Assembly: GCA_963771845.1 (NCBI GenBank)
Contig: CAVYVC010000008.1
Span: forward strand, 1-64,000
From: VAZQ01 sp963771845
GTDB taxonomy: Bacteria > Pseudomonadota > Alphaproteobacteria > Rhizobiales > Xanthobacteraceae
Direction of reading: 5' to 3'
DNA length: 64,000 nt
This document shows, piece by piece, positions 26,461 to 35,472 of the stretch. The translations under genes were made by a program, and so were the position numbers. Numbering within the stretch: position 1 is the first letter of the stretch; each line of letters starts with the position of its first letter. A model generated the notes under the pieces. It was not told the DNA's origin, made no database searches, and worked only from the letters and a program-made list of their open reading frames with translations.

Positions 26461-28060
26461 CTTCCTTGCGCATATCGAGGATGTGACCGACGAACCGGCG
26501 CTGGTGCCCGACGGCAAGCCGCGCGTCCGCGGGGGAAACCTCGGATTTTCCCATCAGGAAGAAGTCGATGTCATTTGCGGGCAGCGTATTGTCGAGCGGA
26601 GTCTTGACCAGGTCACCCGGGCGGGTTGGCCGGACCAGACGCGGCGTGACAATGATGGCGAGATCGGTCTCGTTCTTTTTGTATTGCGAGCTGCGGAAAA
26701 GCGCGCCGAGCACAGGGATGTCGCCAAGCCAGGGCAGCTGGTCCTGGGCCGTGCTGCTGATATTTTGCAACAGCCCGCCGATGACAAAGCTTTGGCCATC
26801 CCGCAGCTCGATGGTGGTGCTGGCTCGCCGCACGATCAGCGGCGGGATTGAGATGCCGGCAATCTGCACGGTGTGACCGAAATCGAGCTGGCTCACCTCG
26901 GGCTTGATCATCAGGTTGATCACACCGCCCTTAAGCACAGTCGGAGTAAAGGACAGGCCGACACCATAGGTCTTGTAGTCGATGGTGACCGTTCCGAGCG
27001 ACCCCGGCACCGGAATGGGGTACTCGCCGCCCGCCAGGAAGCTCGCCGTATCGCCTGACAGGGCGACGAGATTGGGCTCGGCGAGACTGCGAATGAGCCC
27101 TCTCTGCTCGAGTGCATTGATTGCGACATCGACCGAGAACGCGCCGCAATTCATGGCGCCGAGCAGGAACCCGAATGGCGCCGTGCCCGAGAGCAATCCC
27201 GCCGCGGCGATCGGTGAGATCGGCAGCTGCGAGGCCTGCATATTCGGGCCGCCGAGCTGGTTACCCTGAGCGTTCAAAGCCTGCTGCTGAAAAGATCCTC
27301 CCGGCGTGGTTACCGGCAATTGCCCCGCGGGAGTCTGCGAACCGATATTCGTGAGCGTATTCTTTCCGAAACTGTTCCACTGAACGCCGAGCTCGCGGCT
27401 GGCCTCGCGCGAGGCCTCGACGAAGCGCACCTCCAACACCACTTGCTGCGGCTGTAGCACCTGCACCGCATTGATCACGTCCGGTGCAAACTGGCGCGCG
27501 ATTACGACTGCCCGGTCAAGCGTCACCGCATCGGGCGCCGTGCCCGACAGCATGATCCGGCCGTTCACGGATGAGACGCGCAGTCCGCCCCCGGTAATTC
27601 GGTTGAGCTCGAGCGCAAGGCGCGTGACATCGTAGGAAACCTCGACATCGAAGATGCCGACGGTCCGCTTTCCCTCACCATAGAGCGACACGCGCGTCGT
27701 TCCGATCTTCTTACCCAGGATGGAAATGGAATGATCGGTCAGCGGAGTGACGTCCGCCACTTCAGGATCGCCGACAACGATATCACTGAACGGCGCGTCG
27801 ACACGCACGTCCTGAGTCTTGCCGGCAGTGATCTGCACCGACGAGGTCCGCGCGCTCAACGCAACCAGGCGTTCCTGCGCACCTCCCGGCGCATGGAGCG
27901 CCACCACCGCCGCCATGCTCAATGCTGCGAGCCCAGCGAGGCTCGCGAGAGGCCGGCGGCCGTTAGCCCGGCAACCTTGGCCGGCCCCTCGCGTCCTGGT
28001 TGCTTCCTCCCACTGTCGCCGCCCCCCAGCCGCGACATTCTGCGCCTTGTTTACGCTCAC
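26423..28060 (-). CDS. cpaC: Tad pilus secretin CpaC/RcpA, 3' end replaced by IS sequence
   Basis: A 545-aa outer-membrane secretin for the Flp pilus. It has a basic N-terminus and TM-like signal (about 37-62), a pilus/secretin N-domain (VRVDAPFSDIVVGDPEVADV), a BON-like segment and the C-terminal secretin domain (INALEQRGLIRSLAEPNLVALSG; VGLSFTPTVLKGG; LVRPTRPGDLVKTPLD). The last 12 residues after RKEA are encoded by ISAs1 copy 2. Removing the IS and one duplication restores an ending KEGTNIVQVKD and a stop 9 bp before the CpaD-like gene. The lost tail lies beyond the secretin core, so the protein may still work. Confidence 0.92.
   Translation of the reverse strand: MSVNKAQNVAAGGRRQWEEATRTRGAGQGCRANGRRPLASLAGLAALSMAAVVALHAPGGAQERLVALSARTSSVQITAGKTQDVRVDAPFSDIVVGDPEVADVTPLTDHSISILGKKIGTTRVSLYGEGKRTVGIFDVEVSYDVTRLALELNRITGGGLRVSSVNGRIMLSGTAPDAVTLDRAVVIARQFAPDVINAVQVLQPQQVVLEVRFVEASREASRELGVQWNSFGKNTLTNIGSQTPAGQLPVTTPGGSFQQQALNAQGNQLGGPNMQASQLPISPIAAAGLLSGTAPFGFLLGAMNCGAFSVDVAINALEQRGLIRSLAEPNLVALSGDTASFLAGGEYPIPVPGSLGTVTIDYKTYGVGLSFTPTVLKGGVINLMIKPEVSQLDFGHTVQIAGISIPPLIVRRASTTIELRDGQSFVIGGLLQNISSTAQDQLPWLGDIPVLGALFRSSQYKKNETDLAIIVTPRLVRPTRPGDLVKTPLDNTLPANDIDFFLMGKSEVSPADARLAVGHQRRFVGHILDMRKEARHGIRVNAHLS
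26461..26470. repeat. 10-bp target-site duplication, right of ISAs1 copy 2
   Basis: Exact repeat of 25165-25174 (CTTCCTTGCG) directly after the IS end CCGTG. Confidence 0.92.
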
Positions 28061-28105
28061 AACTCTTCTCCCCCGTCCAACGCCCTTGTTGCAAAAGAGT
28101 GTCCT

Positions 28106-28936
28106 TTATCTTTGGCCTACCGAAGCCAGCCCGCGGCCCTTGTCTCCTTCATTGGGTACGGAATATTCCGATCGCTGTGCGCCTCGCACCACGGCGACCG
28201 TTGAGTAACGGTCATCCGTTGTGCTGCTCTTCGGCAAATCGCTTAGCGTGATGCGACGCGTATTGAGCGCGCTGGCCTCGCCCGCCTTGCGCAGCGCGAG
28301 CGAGAGCGTGCCAACCGTGGCTGCGAGCGCCAGCTTTTGGGCCGCCATCACTTCAACTTCCAGCGTCACTGCCTTCGCAACCGACGGCTTCTCCGCGCGC
28401 TCGTCCGCGATCTGGTCCACGGCCAGAACGCGCACGTTCTGCAAGACAACATCGGCGGCCGCCACGGTTTTGTCCTGCTGGCGCGTGAGCAGCACATCGA
28501 CGTGATCTCCCGGCAGCACGAAACCGGCAACGCCTTCGACGTCATTGACGCGAATAGTGACCGCCTTCATTCCGTCCGCAAGCATGGCTGAGAGGGTCGC
28601 CCGCTGGCCCGAGCCAGTGATCTTGGACGCGAGTATTGGTTCATTTGCTTCGATTGCGGTGAGCACAACGCGCCGCGTCGAGGTCAGGTCGGAGATTTTG
28701 CTGAAGGCACCGGCTGGCACGGCATCCTGCGTCCACGGGATTTCACGCAGCGACATCGCGCCGAGCTCCGCCCCGAAGCGCAACGGCTTCGCCGCTACCA
28801 CGATGGTTTGCGTCGCCAATGGTTTCTTCTGGGCGTCAAGATTGCGCGCACGCATCTCTGCCTGGTTGTTCAGCCAAGCCTGCGCGACGAACACGGCAAG
28901 CAGGCCAAAGACAACCGCCACGGCGATCATGATCAT
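28106..28936 (-). CDS. cpaB: Tad pilus assembly protein CpaB/RcpC, 5' end disrupted
   Basis: About 276 aa as annotated. An N-terminal TM (MIAVAVVFGLLAVFVAQAWL) is followed by an SAF-like domain (VVAAKPLRFGAEL) and an RcpC domain (TIRVNDVEGVAGFVLPGDHVDVLLT). The protein is a periplasmic partner of the secretin. An IS701-type element ends 10 bp before the ATG at 28936. Joining the sequence across the IS gives a GTG start at 30415 (GTG CGT CTA AGC ACC ATG) with AGGA before it, so the native start codon and ribosome-binding site now lie 1.46 kb away. Translation could restart at 28936 or read out of the IS end. Confidence 0.85.
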   Translation of the reverse strand: MIMIAVAVVFGLLAVFVAQAWLNNQAEMRARNLDAQKKPLATQTIVVAAKPLRFGAELGAMSLREIPWTQDAVPAGAFSKISDLTSTRRVVLTAIEANEPILASKITGSGQRATLSAMLADGMKAVTIRVNDVEGVAGFVLPGDHVDVLLTRQQDKTVAAADVVLQNVRVLAVDQIADERAEKPSVAKAVTLEVEVMAAQKLALAATVGTLSLALRKAGEASALNTRRITLSDLPKSSTTDDRYSTVAVVRGAQRSEYSVPNEGDKGRGLASVGQR

Positions 28937-28941
28937 GGTGC

Positions 28942-28945
28942 TTAG
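28942..28945. repeat. 4-bp target-site duplication of the IS701-type element (left)
   Basis: TTAG (CTAA on the minus strand) is repeated at 30406-30409. It fits the YTAR target preference known for IS701-family elements. Confidence 0.7.
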
Positions 28946-30405
28946 TGTTACTGCGTCACAACCTGAGACGCATGTTCCTTCTGTATCGGGTTGCACAATA
29001 GGGGCATCTTGGCAGCATCCTTGCGATTGCGACGATCAGCTGATGATGGAGCGTAGCGATCGAGTTGGGAACGTGGCGTTGGGGCCGGATTGGCGGCGCC
29101 GCGGGGTCGGTAACTATCGGGAATGGCAAGTTTTTTGACTCTCCGGGCGCAATGAGGTCCTGAGGGGGGAATCGTCTCCCTTTCGGAGATCAGGAAGCCG
29201 TAAACGGCGATGCAAAGCGTCGCGTGATGGTGGAAGCCCGGCCATCCCCGCCCCTCGTAGTGCCCGAGCCCGATCTCTTGTTTGAGCTCCAGGTAGTCGC
29301 GCTCGATCCGCCACCGCATTTTTGCGCGATCGACCAGCGCATGAAATGAAATGTTCTTATCGAGGGTGGCAAGCCAATATTTGGTGGGCTCACGCTCACT
29401 CTTGGGCCATTCGATGAGAAGCGTTTCTTCACCTCGTGCCGCGGCACCCCTGATCGGCGCCGTTCGCACTTGAACGCGGGCGAAGCGCGAGCGCAGCTTT
29501 TTGTTAGTTCCCTCCCGCCAGGTGATCGTGCACCAAGCTTTTTCTGGCAGCCTGAGTGCCAACTTCTTCACGCTCAAGCGCGGCCCCATCCCGCCATCAT
29601 CGGTTACTCTACGCACCATAATTGTCGGTATGATGGCTGCCACGTATTCGAGCCCCAGCGCACTGAGGCCCGTGCGAAACCCTGAGTTCGATCCGTAGCT
29701 CGCATCTGTGAGCACCACCCCGCGCGGTACCCCCGCCGCTAAGGCTTTCGCAATCTGCTCCAGGGCGATCTGCGGTTTGGTCTTGAACGAGATCTCCTTG
29801 GGAATACGCGCTTTCTTGCGGCGCGCAGCGTTTTTAGCCCATTGCTGCGGCAGATAAAGCCGATACGCGATCGGCAGGCTGGCGTGATGATTGGCGATCG
29901 ACAACGTCACTGCCACCTGACAATTCGCTTGCTTGCCAAGCTGGCCGCAATATTGATGCTGCACGCCGACCGATTTGGAGCCGCACTTTGGAAAAGACGT
30001 ATCGTCGACAATCCAGGCTTCAATCGGTCCATGCCGCTCGATCACCGGCAAGATCAGCTCGCGCACTTTGGCCAACATTGACGCGTCCGACCACGGCGCA
30101 TTGGCAACAAAGTGCAGCAATCTTTGATGCTGCACCGAAGTCTCGTGCGGCGCCGTCACCGCCGCGATCGGCTCCACGCTCCTGCGGCCTTCTGAGACCA
30201 AAAGGCCGGCACAGTAATCATTCAGCGGCCGCTCCCGGTCGGCGTGGCCGATCACGCTCGTCAGCTGTTCCACAAAACGCGCAAATCGAGATGCACTATC
30301 CTCCGTTCTTTCGAGATTCATCGCAGCCCTCCGCCGGCCAGTGAACCTCGACAAATATCTGATTCTCATGCACTATCGACGGAAAATCTTCTGAACTCAG
30401 TGCGA
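28946..30405 (-). mobile_element. IS701-type insertion sequence in the start of cpaB (1460 bp)
   Basis: Delimited by the 4-bp duplication TTAG on both sides. The termini share a weak inverted repeat (TGTTACTGCGT on the left; TCGCACTGAGT as reverse complement of the right end). Length is normal for the family. It holds one transposase whose TAA stop lies 2 bp inside the left end. Transcription of the transposase is in the same direction as cpaB, so a promoter reading out of the IS could drive the remaining tad genes. Confidence 0.82.
28948..30321 (-). CDS. IS701-family DDE transposase
   Basis: A 457-aa transposase. Typical IS701 features are EAWIVDDTSFPKCGSKSVGVQHQY with the first catalytic Asp, VVLTDASYGSNSGFRTGL with the second, and RWRIERDYLELKQEIGLGHYEGRGW with the catalytic Glu. 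ATG at 30321 is chosen because GGAGGG precedes it; an in-frame upstream Met at 30369 lacks one. The C-terminus is basic and variable. Appears intact. Confidence 0.88.
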   Translation of the reverse strand: MNLERTEDSASRFARFVEQLTSVIGHADRERPLNDYCAGLLVSEGRRSVEPIAAVTAPHETSVQHQRLLHFVANAPWSDASMLAKVRELILPVIERHGPIEAWIVDDTSFPKCGSKSVGVQHQYCGQLGKQANCQVAVTLSIANHHASLPIAYRLYLPQQWAKNAARRKKARIPKEISFKTKPQIALEQIAKALAAGVPRGVVLTDASYGSNSGFRTGLSALGLEYVAAIIPTIMVRRVTDDGGMGPRLSVKKLALRLPEKAWCTITWREGTNKKLRSRFARVQVRTAPIRGAAARGEETLLIEWPKSEREPTKYWLATLDKNISFHALVDRAKMRWRIERDYLELKQEIGLGHYEGRGWPGFHHHATLCIAVYGFLISERETIPPSGPHCARRVKKLAIPDSYRPRGAANPAPTPRSQLDRYAPSSADRRNRKDAAKMPLLCNPIQKEHASQVVTQ

Positions 30406-30409
30406 TTAG
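30406..30409. repeat. 4-bp target-site duplication of the IS701-type element (right)
   Basis: TTAG, matching 28942-28945. Confidence 0.7.
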
Positions 30410-30861
30410 ACGCACGGGTTTTTTCCTGGGCCTCGCCTTCGCTGTCGTGGCGAATATAGGCTTGCGGGTCGTATTGATTTCGTGAAACGAGGAGGGCTTC
30501 TTGCCCTATGCTGAAGATTGGCTGAAAGCCTATGTTTGATGCTTCGTGTATGAATTACTTTGGACCGTGTCATTGCAATTAGGGAATCGCATACCACAAC
30601 TCCTGTCCAAGATGCTTACCGGAGTGACAATCGCAACGACTGACGTTTCTGCTCAGCCCAACTTCGCGTACCGCCCGACACAGCATCTGTCGAACGCTCA
30701 CGCTCACCCCATGCTGCGACGCGCGAAAGACTTTGGTAAATAATCCGCGAGCGCCGTTGATCGAACGCCGCGCCTGGGGCACGATCGAGTGGAAGCGCAT
30801 GCTGAATAAACAATTGCCGCCGCTGCCATAGCGGTCAGGCTGGATCACAGGAGGATATCGG
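30406..30861. other. Former cpaB upstream region, no gene seen
   Basis: Contains the displaced native GTG start and ribosome-binding site of cpaB (about 30413-30427) and presumably the tad operon promoter. Short open frames on both strands have no coding character I trust. The other end leads into the plus-strand gene at 30862. Confidence 0.5.
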
Positions 30862-31515
30862 ATGGCCAAGCCCCGCATCAGCTATGTCGACCCCGCCCGC
30901 ATCGGTGACGCAGCGATGCTTGCCGAATTTGACCGGTGCGCGCGGGAAGGCACGCCACGGCCGGAGAGCCAGGCCATCCGCGCCCATGTGCCGGCGGTGT
31001 TCTGGTCGTTCGCAAACAGTTGGCGGGACGTTTTCAAGAATGGGGTCGCCGATCACGCCATCAAGGAGCTTTGCCGCATCTATGTGTCGCGATCCGTCCT
31101 TTGCGAATTCTGCGGCAATCAGCGCTCGGTCAAGGCGGCGGCCCAGGGGCTCATTGAGGACGATTACCGCGACCTCATCAATTTCGAGAGCTCGAGGCGC
31201 TATGACGAGCGGCAAAAGGCAGCGCTCGCTTATGCCGAAGCCATCACCTGGGATCTTCCCGTAGACGATAAGTTCTGGGCCCGCCTGCACAAGCATTTCA
31301 GCGAGCCCGAGCTGGTGGAGATCGGTTATTTCGTCGCGCTGACCATGGGACAGCAGCGCTGGCTACGCACCCTCGGCATCGAGCACCACCAAATTCTCGC
31401 CGGCACTGCAGCCTCCATGGCGCCCGGCTTCGAGACCGAGGAAGCGCTCAAACACTCGCAGGAAGCAAACGACTATTGGGCAAAAGCCAAGTCGCGCGCG
31501 CAGGCTGCGGAATAA
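30862..31515 (+). CDS. Carboxymuconolactone decarboxylase / AhpD-like protein
   Basis: A 217-aa all-helical protein of the AhpD superfamily. The core is DHAIKELCRIYVSRSVLCEFCGNQRS, with a CEFC redox motif near residue 83, followed by DERQKAALAYAEAIT and FSEPELVEIGYFVALTMGQQRW. Members are peroxidase-like or lactone decarboxylases. GGAGG stands 8 bp before the ATG. It converges with the large acyltransferase gene at 31528. The substrate is not readable. Confidence 0.85.
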   Translation: MAKPRISYVDPARIGDAAMLAEFDRCAREGTPRPESQAIRAHVPAVFWSFANSWRDVFKNGVADHAIKELCRIYVSRSVLCEFCGNQRSVKAAAQGLIEDDYRDLINFESSRRYDERQKAALAYAEAITWDLPVDDKFWARLHKHFSEPELVEIGYFVALTMGQQRWLRTLGIEHHQILAGTAASMAPGFETEEALKHSQEANDYWAKAKSRAQAAE

Positions 31516-31527
31516 GAACTTGGCAAA

Positions 31528-34500
31528 TCAGCCAATCGCCCGCGCTGGCGTTTCGTGCGCGGCCAGAAGGCGCTCATGCACCAGCCTGGCCAGGGCAACC
31601 ACGTCGACCTTGCCGGAGCCGAGCAGAGGAAGCTTATCAAGCACCCAGACCTCCGACGGCAGCATCAGCTCGGAGGCATGCCTTGCCCGTGCCAGCATCT
31701 GGAACTCGGAGCGGGTCGCCCCTTTTTGTTGGGTGACCAGAATGAGCCGCTCGCCTTTGCGGGCATCCGGCACGGACGCCACGGCAGAGGCAGCGTCCGG
31801 CCATAGCTCCGAGGCGAGCGCTTCCACCGCCGCCAACGAGATCATCTCTCCCCCGATCTTGGCAAAGCGCTTCGCGCGCCCCTTGATGGTGACGAAGCCC
31901 TGCTCGTCAATCGAGACGATATCGCCGGTGTCATGCCAACCTTCGTTGGGCGGATCGAGCTGCCCCGGCCGCTCGACCCTCAGATAACCAAGCATGACAT
32001 TCGGCCCGCGTACAAAAAGCCTGCCGCCCTCCTCCACACCCTCCACCTTCTCCAACCGGGCTTCCATTCCCGGGAGAACGCGGCCGACCGTGCCGAACTT
32101 GTTGAACATCGGTGTGTTGAGGGCGAGCGCCGGCGCAGTTTCGGTCACGCCATACCCTTCCAGGATGCGCAGGCCGAACTTTTCCATATAGACCCGGCGC
32201 GTTGCTTCCTTCACCGGCTCGGCCCCGGCAAGGATGTAGCGCAGCGAGCGGAAATCATAGGGATGAGCCGCCCGGGCATAGCCGTTGAGGAAGGTGTCGG
32301 TGCCGAACATGATCGTGGCGTTCACGCCATAGATGAGCTCGGCGACGGTGCGATAGTGCAAGGGAGAGGGATAGAGATAGATGCGCACCCCTGAGACAAG
32401 CGGCAACACCACGCCCACCGTGAGGCCAAATGAGTGAAAGACCGGCAGCACGTTGAACACCTTGTCTTCGCGGCCAAAATCGATGCGCGCGGCGGCCTGT
32501 GCGGTATTTGCCAGCATGTTGCGATGAGAAAGCACCACGCCCTTCGGGACACCTTCGGATCCCGATGTAAACAGGATTGCTGCCCAGTCATCGGGTTTGC
32601 GGTTGACCAAAGGTTTTTTATAACGGAGCAGGCCGCGTATCTTGTCCGTTAGAGTGATGCTCGGGCGAATGTCCTCGAGATAGACGATTTTCACGCCTTT
32701 CTCGATCGCGGCGAGCAGGTTCCCGAGCTTGCCTCGCTCGATGAATGCCCGTGAAGTCAGAATGGTGTCTATGGCCGCAGCCTTGCATGCTGCGAGGATG
32801 TTTGCTGCACCGGCGGTGAAATTGATCATGGCGGGGACCCGGCCAGCCGACATCAGCGCCAGCACGGCAACAACCGCCCCATTCGCATTGGGCAACATGA
32901 CGCCGATCGCGCGGCCTTGCGTCGCCAACGGCATCAGCTTCTCACCGAGAATGGTAGTTGCCGTCAGCAGCCGTTTGTAGCTCAACGCCCCGCTGACAGG
33001 ATCTTCGATGGCGATGCGGCGATGGCCGTGGGTATCGGCGGCTTGCATCACGGCTTCAATGACGGTGCGGTCAGTCGATGTCGTGCGAAAGACGAGATCA
33101 GACATAATTCCATAAAGCGCTGCGCCGGCTGCCTGCCGCCGCTTGCGGCCCTTGAGATCAGGATCGACCGTCAGTCTCACCGGCTCGAGGATCGTGACGG
33201 TCACTTTCGGAAACCAGCGCCTGCGAACCTGCGCCTTCGACAAACGACTGAATGGGGTTTGCTCCAGCCCCTCGATGCGCACCGGCACGATTTCGGCATT
33301 GGATTTGTCCGCAACCATGGCCGCGCCGTCATAGACTTTCATGAGACTGCCGGTGACGGTGATGCGGCCCTCGGGGAAGATGATGAGCGCATTGCCGGCT
33401 TTGATGGCGTCGATCAAAGTACGCAGCGCCATCGGCTTAAGTGGATCGAGCGGTATCGCCCGGGCGAGCCGGAGAAACGGTCGGACCCACCAACGGCGCG
33501 CAATCGAGACGTCGATGGCAAATACCGGCTTGCGGTTGCGCAGCGACATCGCGAGCCCCGCGTCGAGGAAGCTCACATGGTTGACTGCGATAATAACATT
33601 GGGGCCGGCATTATTGAGATTTTCGATCCCCTTCACCTCGATGCGAAATAGCGTGCGATAGATGATCGACAGCGCATCGCTGAGTGCGCTCGCTGGCATG
33701 GTGCGGCCGATTGCATAGGCGACGACAAGGCTTGCAAGCCCGAGGATGAGAAAGAGCTCTGATGCGGTCATGCCGGCGAGCTGCAATCCGAACATGATGA
33801 GGTTGCTCACCGCCATGAACGCGGCATTGAGCACATTGACGGCGGCGATGACGCGCGCGCGCCGGTCTGCGCCGGCCCATGCCTGCACGGCAGCAAAGGT
33901 GGGCACGATGAAGAGACCACCCGCAACAGCAAGGCCCGCCAGATCGACCGCAAAGCGGATGTTGCGCGCCGACGAAAAGATCGCGAAGTACCCGGAAATG
34001 GTGGCGCTCGCCGACACGCCGAGTGTTGACCAGCCGAGGTCGACCGCAAACACGCCCAGCAGTACGGCGCCAATGACAGTCGGCAAAAGAATAATGCGCC
34101 CCGCCGCAAGCCAGGCGGCAAGGCCGGAACCGAGCGCGACTGAAACAGTAAAAATGGCAAGACAGCTGGTCACGACATCCGCATCAGCCCCGAGCGCCCT
34201 GGTAACGAGGGGGGGCATCAGCGACAGTGCGACAGCGCCGACCAGCCAGAACCAACTCGTCACGAGCGCGCCCCACCAGAGCCGTGGATCCTCGCGCAGG
34301 AAATTCAGCAAGCCCACGGTTGAGACGAGCACATTCTTGCGGATGGCCAAATGGGGCGCGCCCTCTCCCGTCGGTGGAATCAAAAGGCTCGCACCCCAGC
34401 ACAAAAGCGAGAACACGATCATCAGGAGTGAGAACTGGACGGCATCGCCCCCATCTTTGGCGGCGATGCTGCCGCAAATCGTGCCCAGCAGGATGGCGAT

Positions 34501-34947
34501 GAATGTCGCACCCTCTACCAGAGCGTTACCTGCCGGCAGCTCGGAGCGGGCGAGATGGTCCGGCAGGATCCCGTATTTGATCGGACCGAACAGCGCGGCA
34601 ACCACCCCGAACAGGAAGAGCACCAGGAACAGGAGCGGCACCGAGTTGAGCGCGAATCCTAGTACCGCGATCAGAGCAATGCCGATCTCGCAAAACTTGA
34701 GCCGCTGCGCCACTTTTGACTTGTCATAGCGGTCCGCCAGCTCTCCACCGAGCGCCGAGAGGAAGAAATAGGGAGAAATAAAAACAGCGGCAGTAAGCGC
34801 GATCAGTGCCGCGCCGACCGAGCCGCCAATGTGAAACAGAATGAGGAAAACCAGGGAGCTCTTGATGAAATTGTCGCTGAACGCCGAGAAGAACTGGCAC
34901 CAGAACAAAGGCGCAAAACGCCGTGTCATCAAAAGGGACGAAGACAT
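31528..34947 (-). CDS. aas: LplT-PlsC-acyl-ACP synthetase fusion (Aas-type)
   Basis: A 1139-aa fusion. Residues 1 to about 410 form an MFS-type lysophospholipid flippase (LplT-like; SAFSDNFIKSSLVFLILFH at the N-terminus). A PlsC acyltransferase follows at about 440-620 (NHVSFLDAGL with H-x4-D, FPEGRITVTGSL). The rest is an AMP-forming acyl-ACP synthetase (LFTSGSEGVPKGVVLSH, GYGVTETAPALALN, WHDTGDIVSIDEQGF). It would import lysophospholipid and reacylate it at the inner membrane. In E. coli LplT and Aas are separate proteins; here they are one, as in some alphaproteobacteria. It stands alone. Confidence 0.93.
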   Translation of the reverse strand: MSSSLLMTRRFAPLFWCQFFSAFSDNFIKSSLVFLILFHIGGSVGAALIALTAAVFISPYFFLSALGGELADRYDKSKVAQRLKFCEIGIALIAVLGFALNSVPLLFLVLFLFGVVAALFGPIKYGILPDHLARSELPAGNALVEGATFIAILLGTICGSIAAKDGGDAVQFSLLMIVFSLLCWGASLLIPPTGEGAPHLAIRKNVLVSTVGLLNFLREDPRLWWGALVTSWFWLVGAVALSLMPPLVTRALGADADVVTSCLAIFTVSVALGSGLAAWLAAGRIILLPTVIGAVLLGVFAVDLGWSTLGVSASATISGYFAIFSSARNIRFAVDLAGLAVAGGLFIVPTFAAVQAWAGADRRARVIAAVNVLNAAFMAVSNLIMFGLQLAGMTASELFLILGLASLVVAYAIGRTMPASALSDALSIIYRTLFRIEVKGIENLNNAGPNVIIAVNHVSFLDAGLAMSLRNRKPVFAIDVSIARRWWVRPFLRLARAIPLDPLKPMALRTLIDAIKAGNALIIFPEGRITVTGSLMKVYDGAAMVADKSNAEIVPVRIEGLEQTPFSRLSKAQVRRRWFPKVTVTILEPVRLTVDPDLKGRKRRQAAGAALYGIMSDLVFRTTSTDRTVIEAVMQAADTHGHRRIAIEDPVSGALSYKRLLTATTILGEKLMPLATQGRAIGVMLPNANGAVVAVLALMSAGRVPAMINFTAGAANILAACKAAAIDTILTSRAFIERGKLGNLLAAIEKGVKIVYLEDIRPSITLTDKIRGLLRYKKPLVNRKPDDWAAILFTSGSEGVPKGVVLSHRNMLANTAQAAARIDFGREDKVFNVLPVFHSFGLTVGVVLPLVSGVRIYLYPSPLHYRTVAELIYGVNATIMFGTDTFLNGYARAAHPYDFRSLRYILAGAEPVKEATRRVYMEKFGLRILEGYGVTETAPALALNTPMFNKFGTVGRVLPGMEARLEKVEGVEEGGRLFVRGPNVMLGYLRVERPGQLDPPNEGWHDTGDIVSIDEQGFVTIKGRAKRFAKIGGEMISLAAVEALASELWPDAASAVASVPDARKGERLILVTQQKGATRSEFQMLARARHASELMLPSEVWVLDKLPLLGSGKVDVVALARLVHERLLAAHETPARAIG

Positions 34948-35086
34948 GACAGCTCTCAGCTTGCCCGGGCTCCAAGTCGAATGCCAGCCTTTAGAAACGA
35001 CAATTTGGACAAAAGAACAATCATGCCGCGCCCCCCGATCGCCCCCTGCAACCCAGACGCCCGCAAGAGAAACGGCATAAAAATGA

Positions 35087-35111
35087 AGCGGGCGGCCGGT
35101 GGCCGCCCGCT
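35087..35111 (-). terminator. GC-rich hairpin terminator
   Basis: A perfect 11-bp stem (AGCGGGCGGCC / GGCCGCCCGCT) with a GGT/ACC loop, followed on the minus strand by TCATTTTTATG. It lies 22 bp after the stop of the small ORF at 35133-35234. Confidence 0.75.
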
Positions 35112-35132
35112 ACTCAACGCTACTTCCCGGCT

Positions 35133-35234
35133 TTACCCCCGCAGCGTGCGCGGCGTTGCCGGTTGCATCATGACGGCCGCTACGCTCAGGCAAACGGCTA
35201 GTCCTGATGCGACAGTGAAGAGCGAGATCCACAT
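35133..35234 (-). CDS. 33-aa single-TM peptide
   Basis: ATG at 35234 encodes MWISLFTVASGLAVCLSVAA, then a short Pro/Thr/Arg tail. One predicted TM helix makes up most of the peptide. The stop is 22 bp before a strong minus-strand terminator, which supports its being a real short transcript. Function unknown. Too short to be certain. Confidence 0.45.
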   Translation of the reverse strand: MWISLFTVASGLAVCLSVAAVMMQPATPRTLRG

Positions 35235-35472
35235 GGCCCGATTCCCTTCGTTCTTATTGTCTGCAAACGCCCACTTGCACTTGTCCGGGCCATAACGCGG
35301 TAGCGCGCAGTTGGTTCCTAATCGTCGCCAGGCGGTAATATACAACCTTAGCTTTTGGCCAATCGGGAACTCCCGCCGCGAGTAAAACCGCCGCCGCCGA
35401 TAAGACCAGGTCTGCGCAAGACTTGATTAACCGTGGCACACGTGCCTTTTTGCGACGGACAGCTGGCAAGCG

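Noticed and set aside
30579..30878. 99-aa minus-strand frame in the former cpaB upstream region
   Set aside because: No ribosome-binding site, no family resemblance, and it overlaps the start of the AhpD-like gene.
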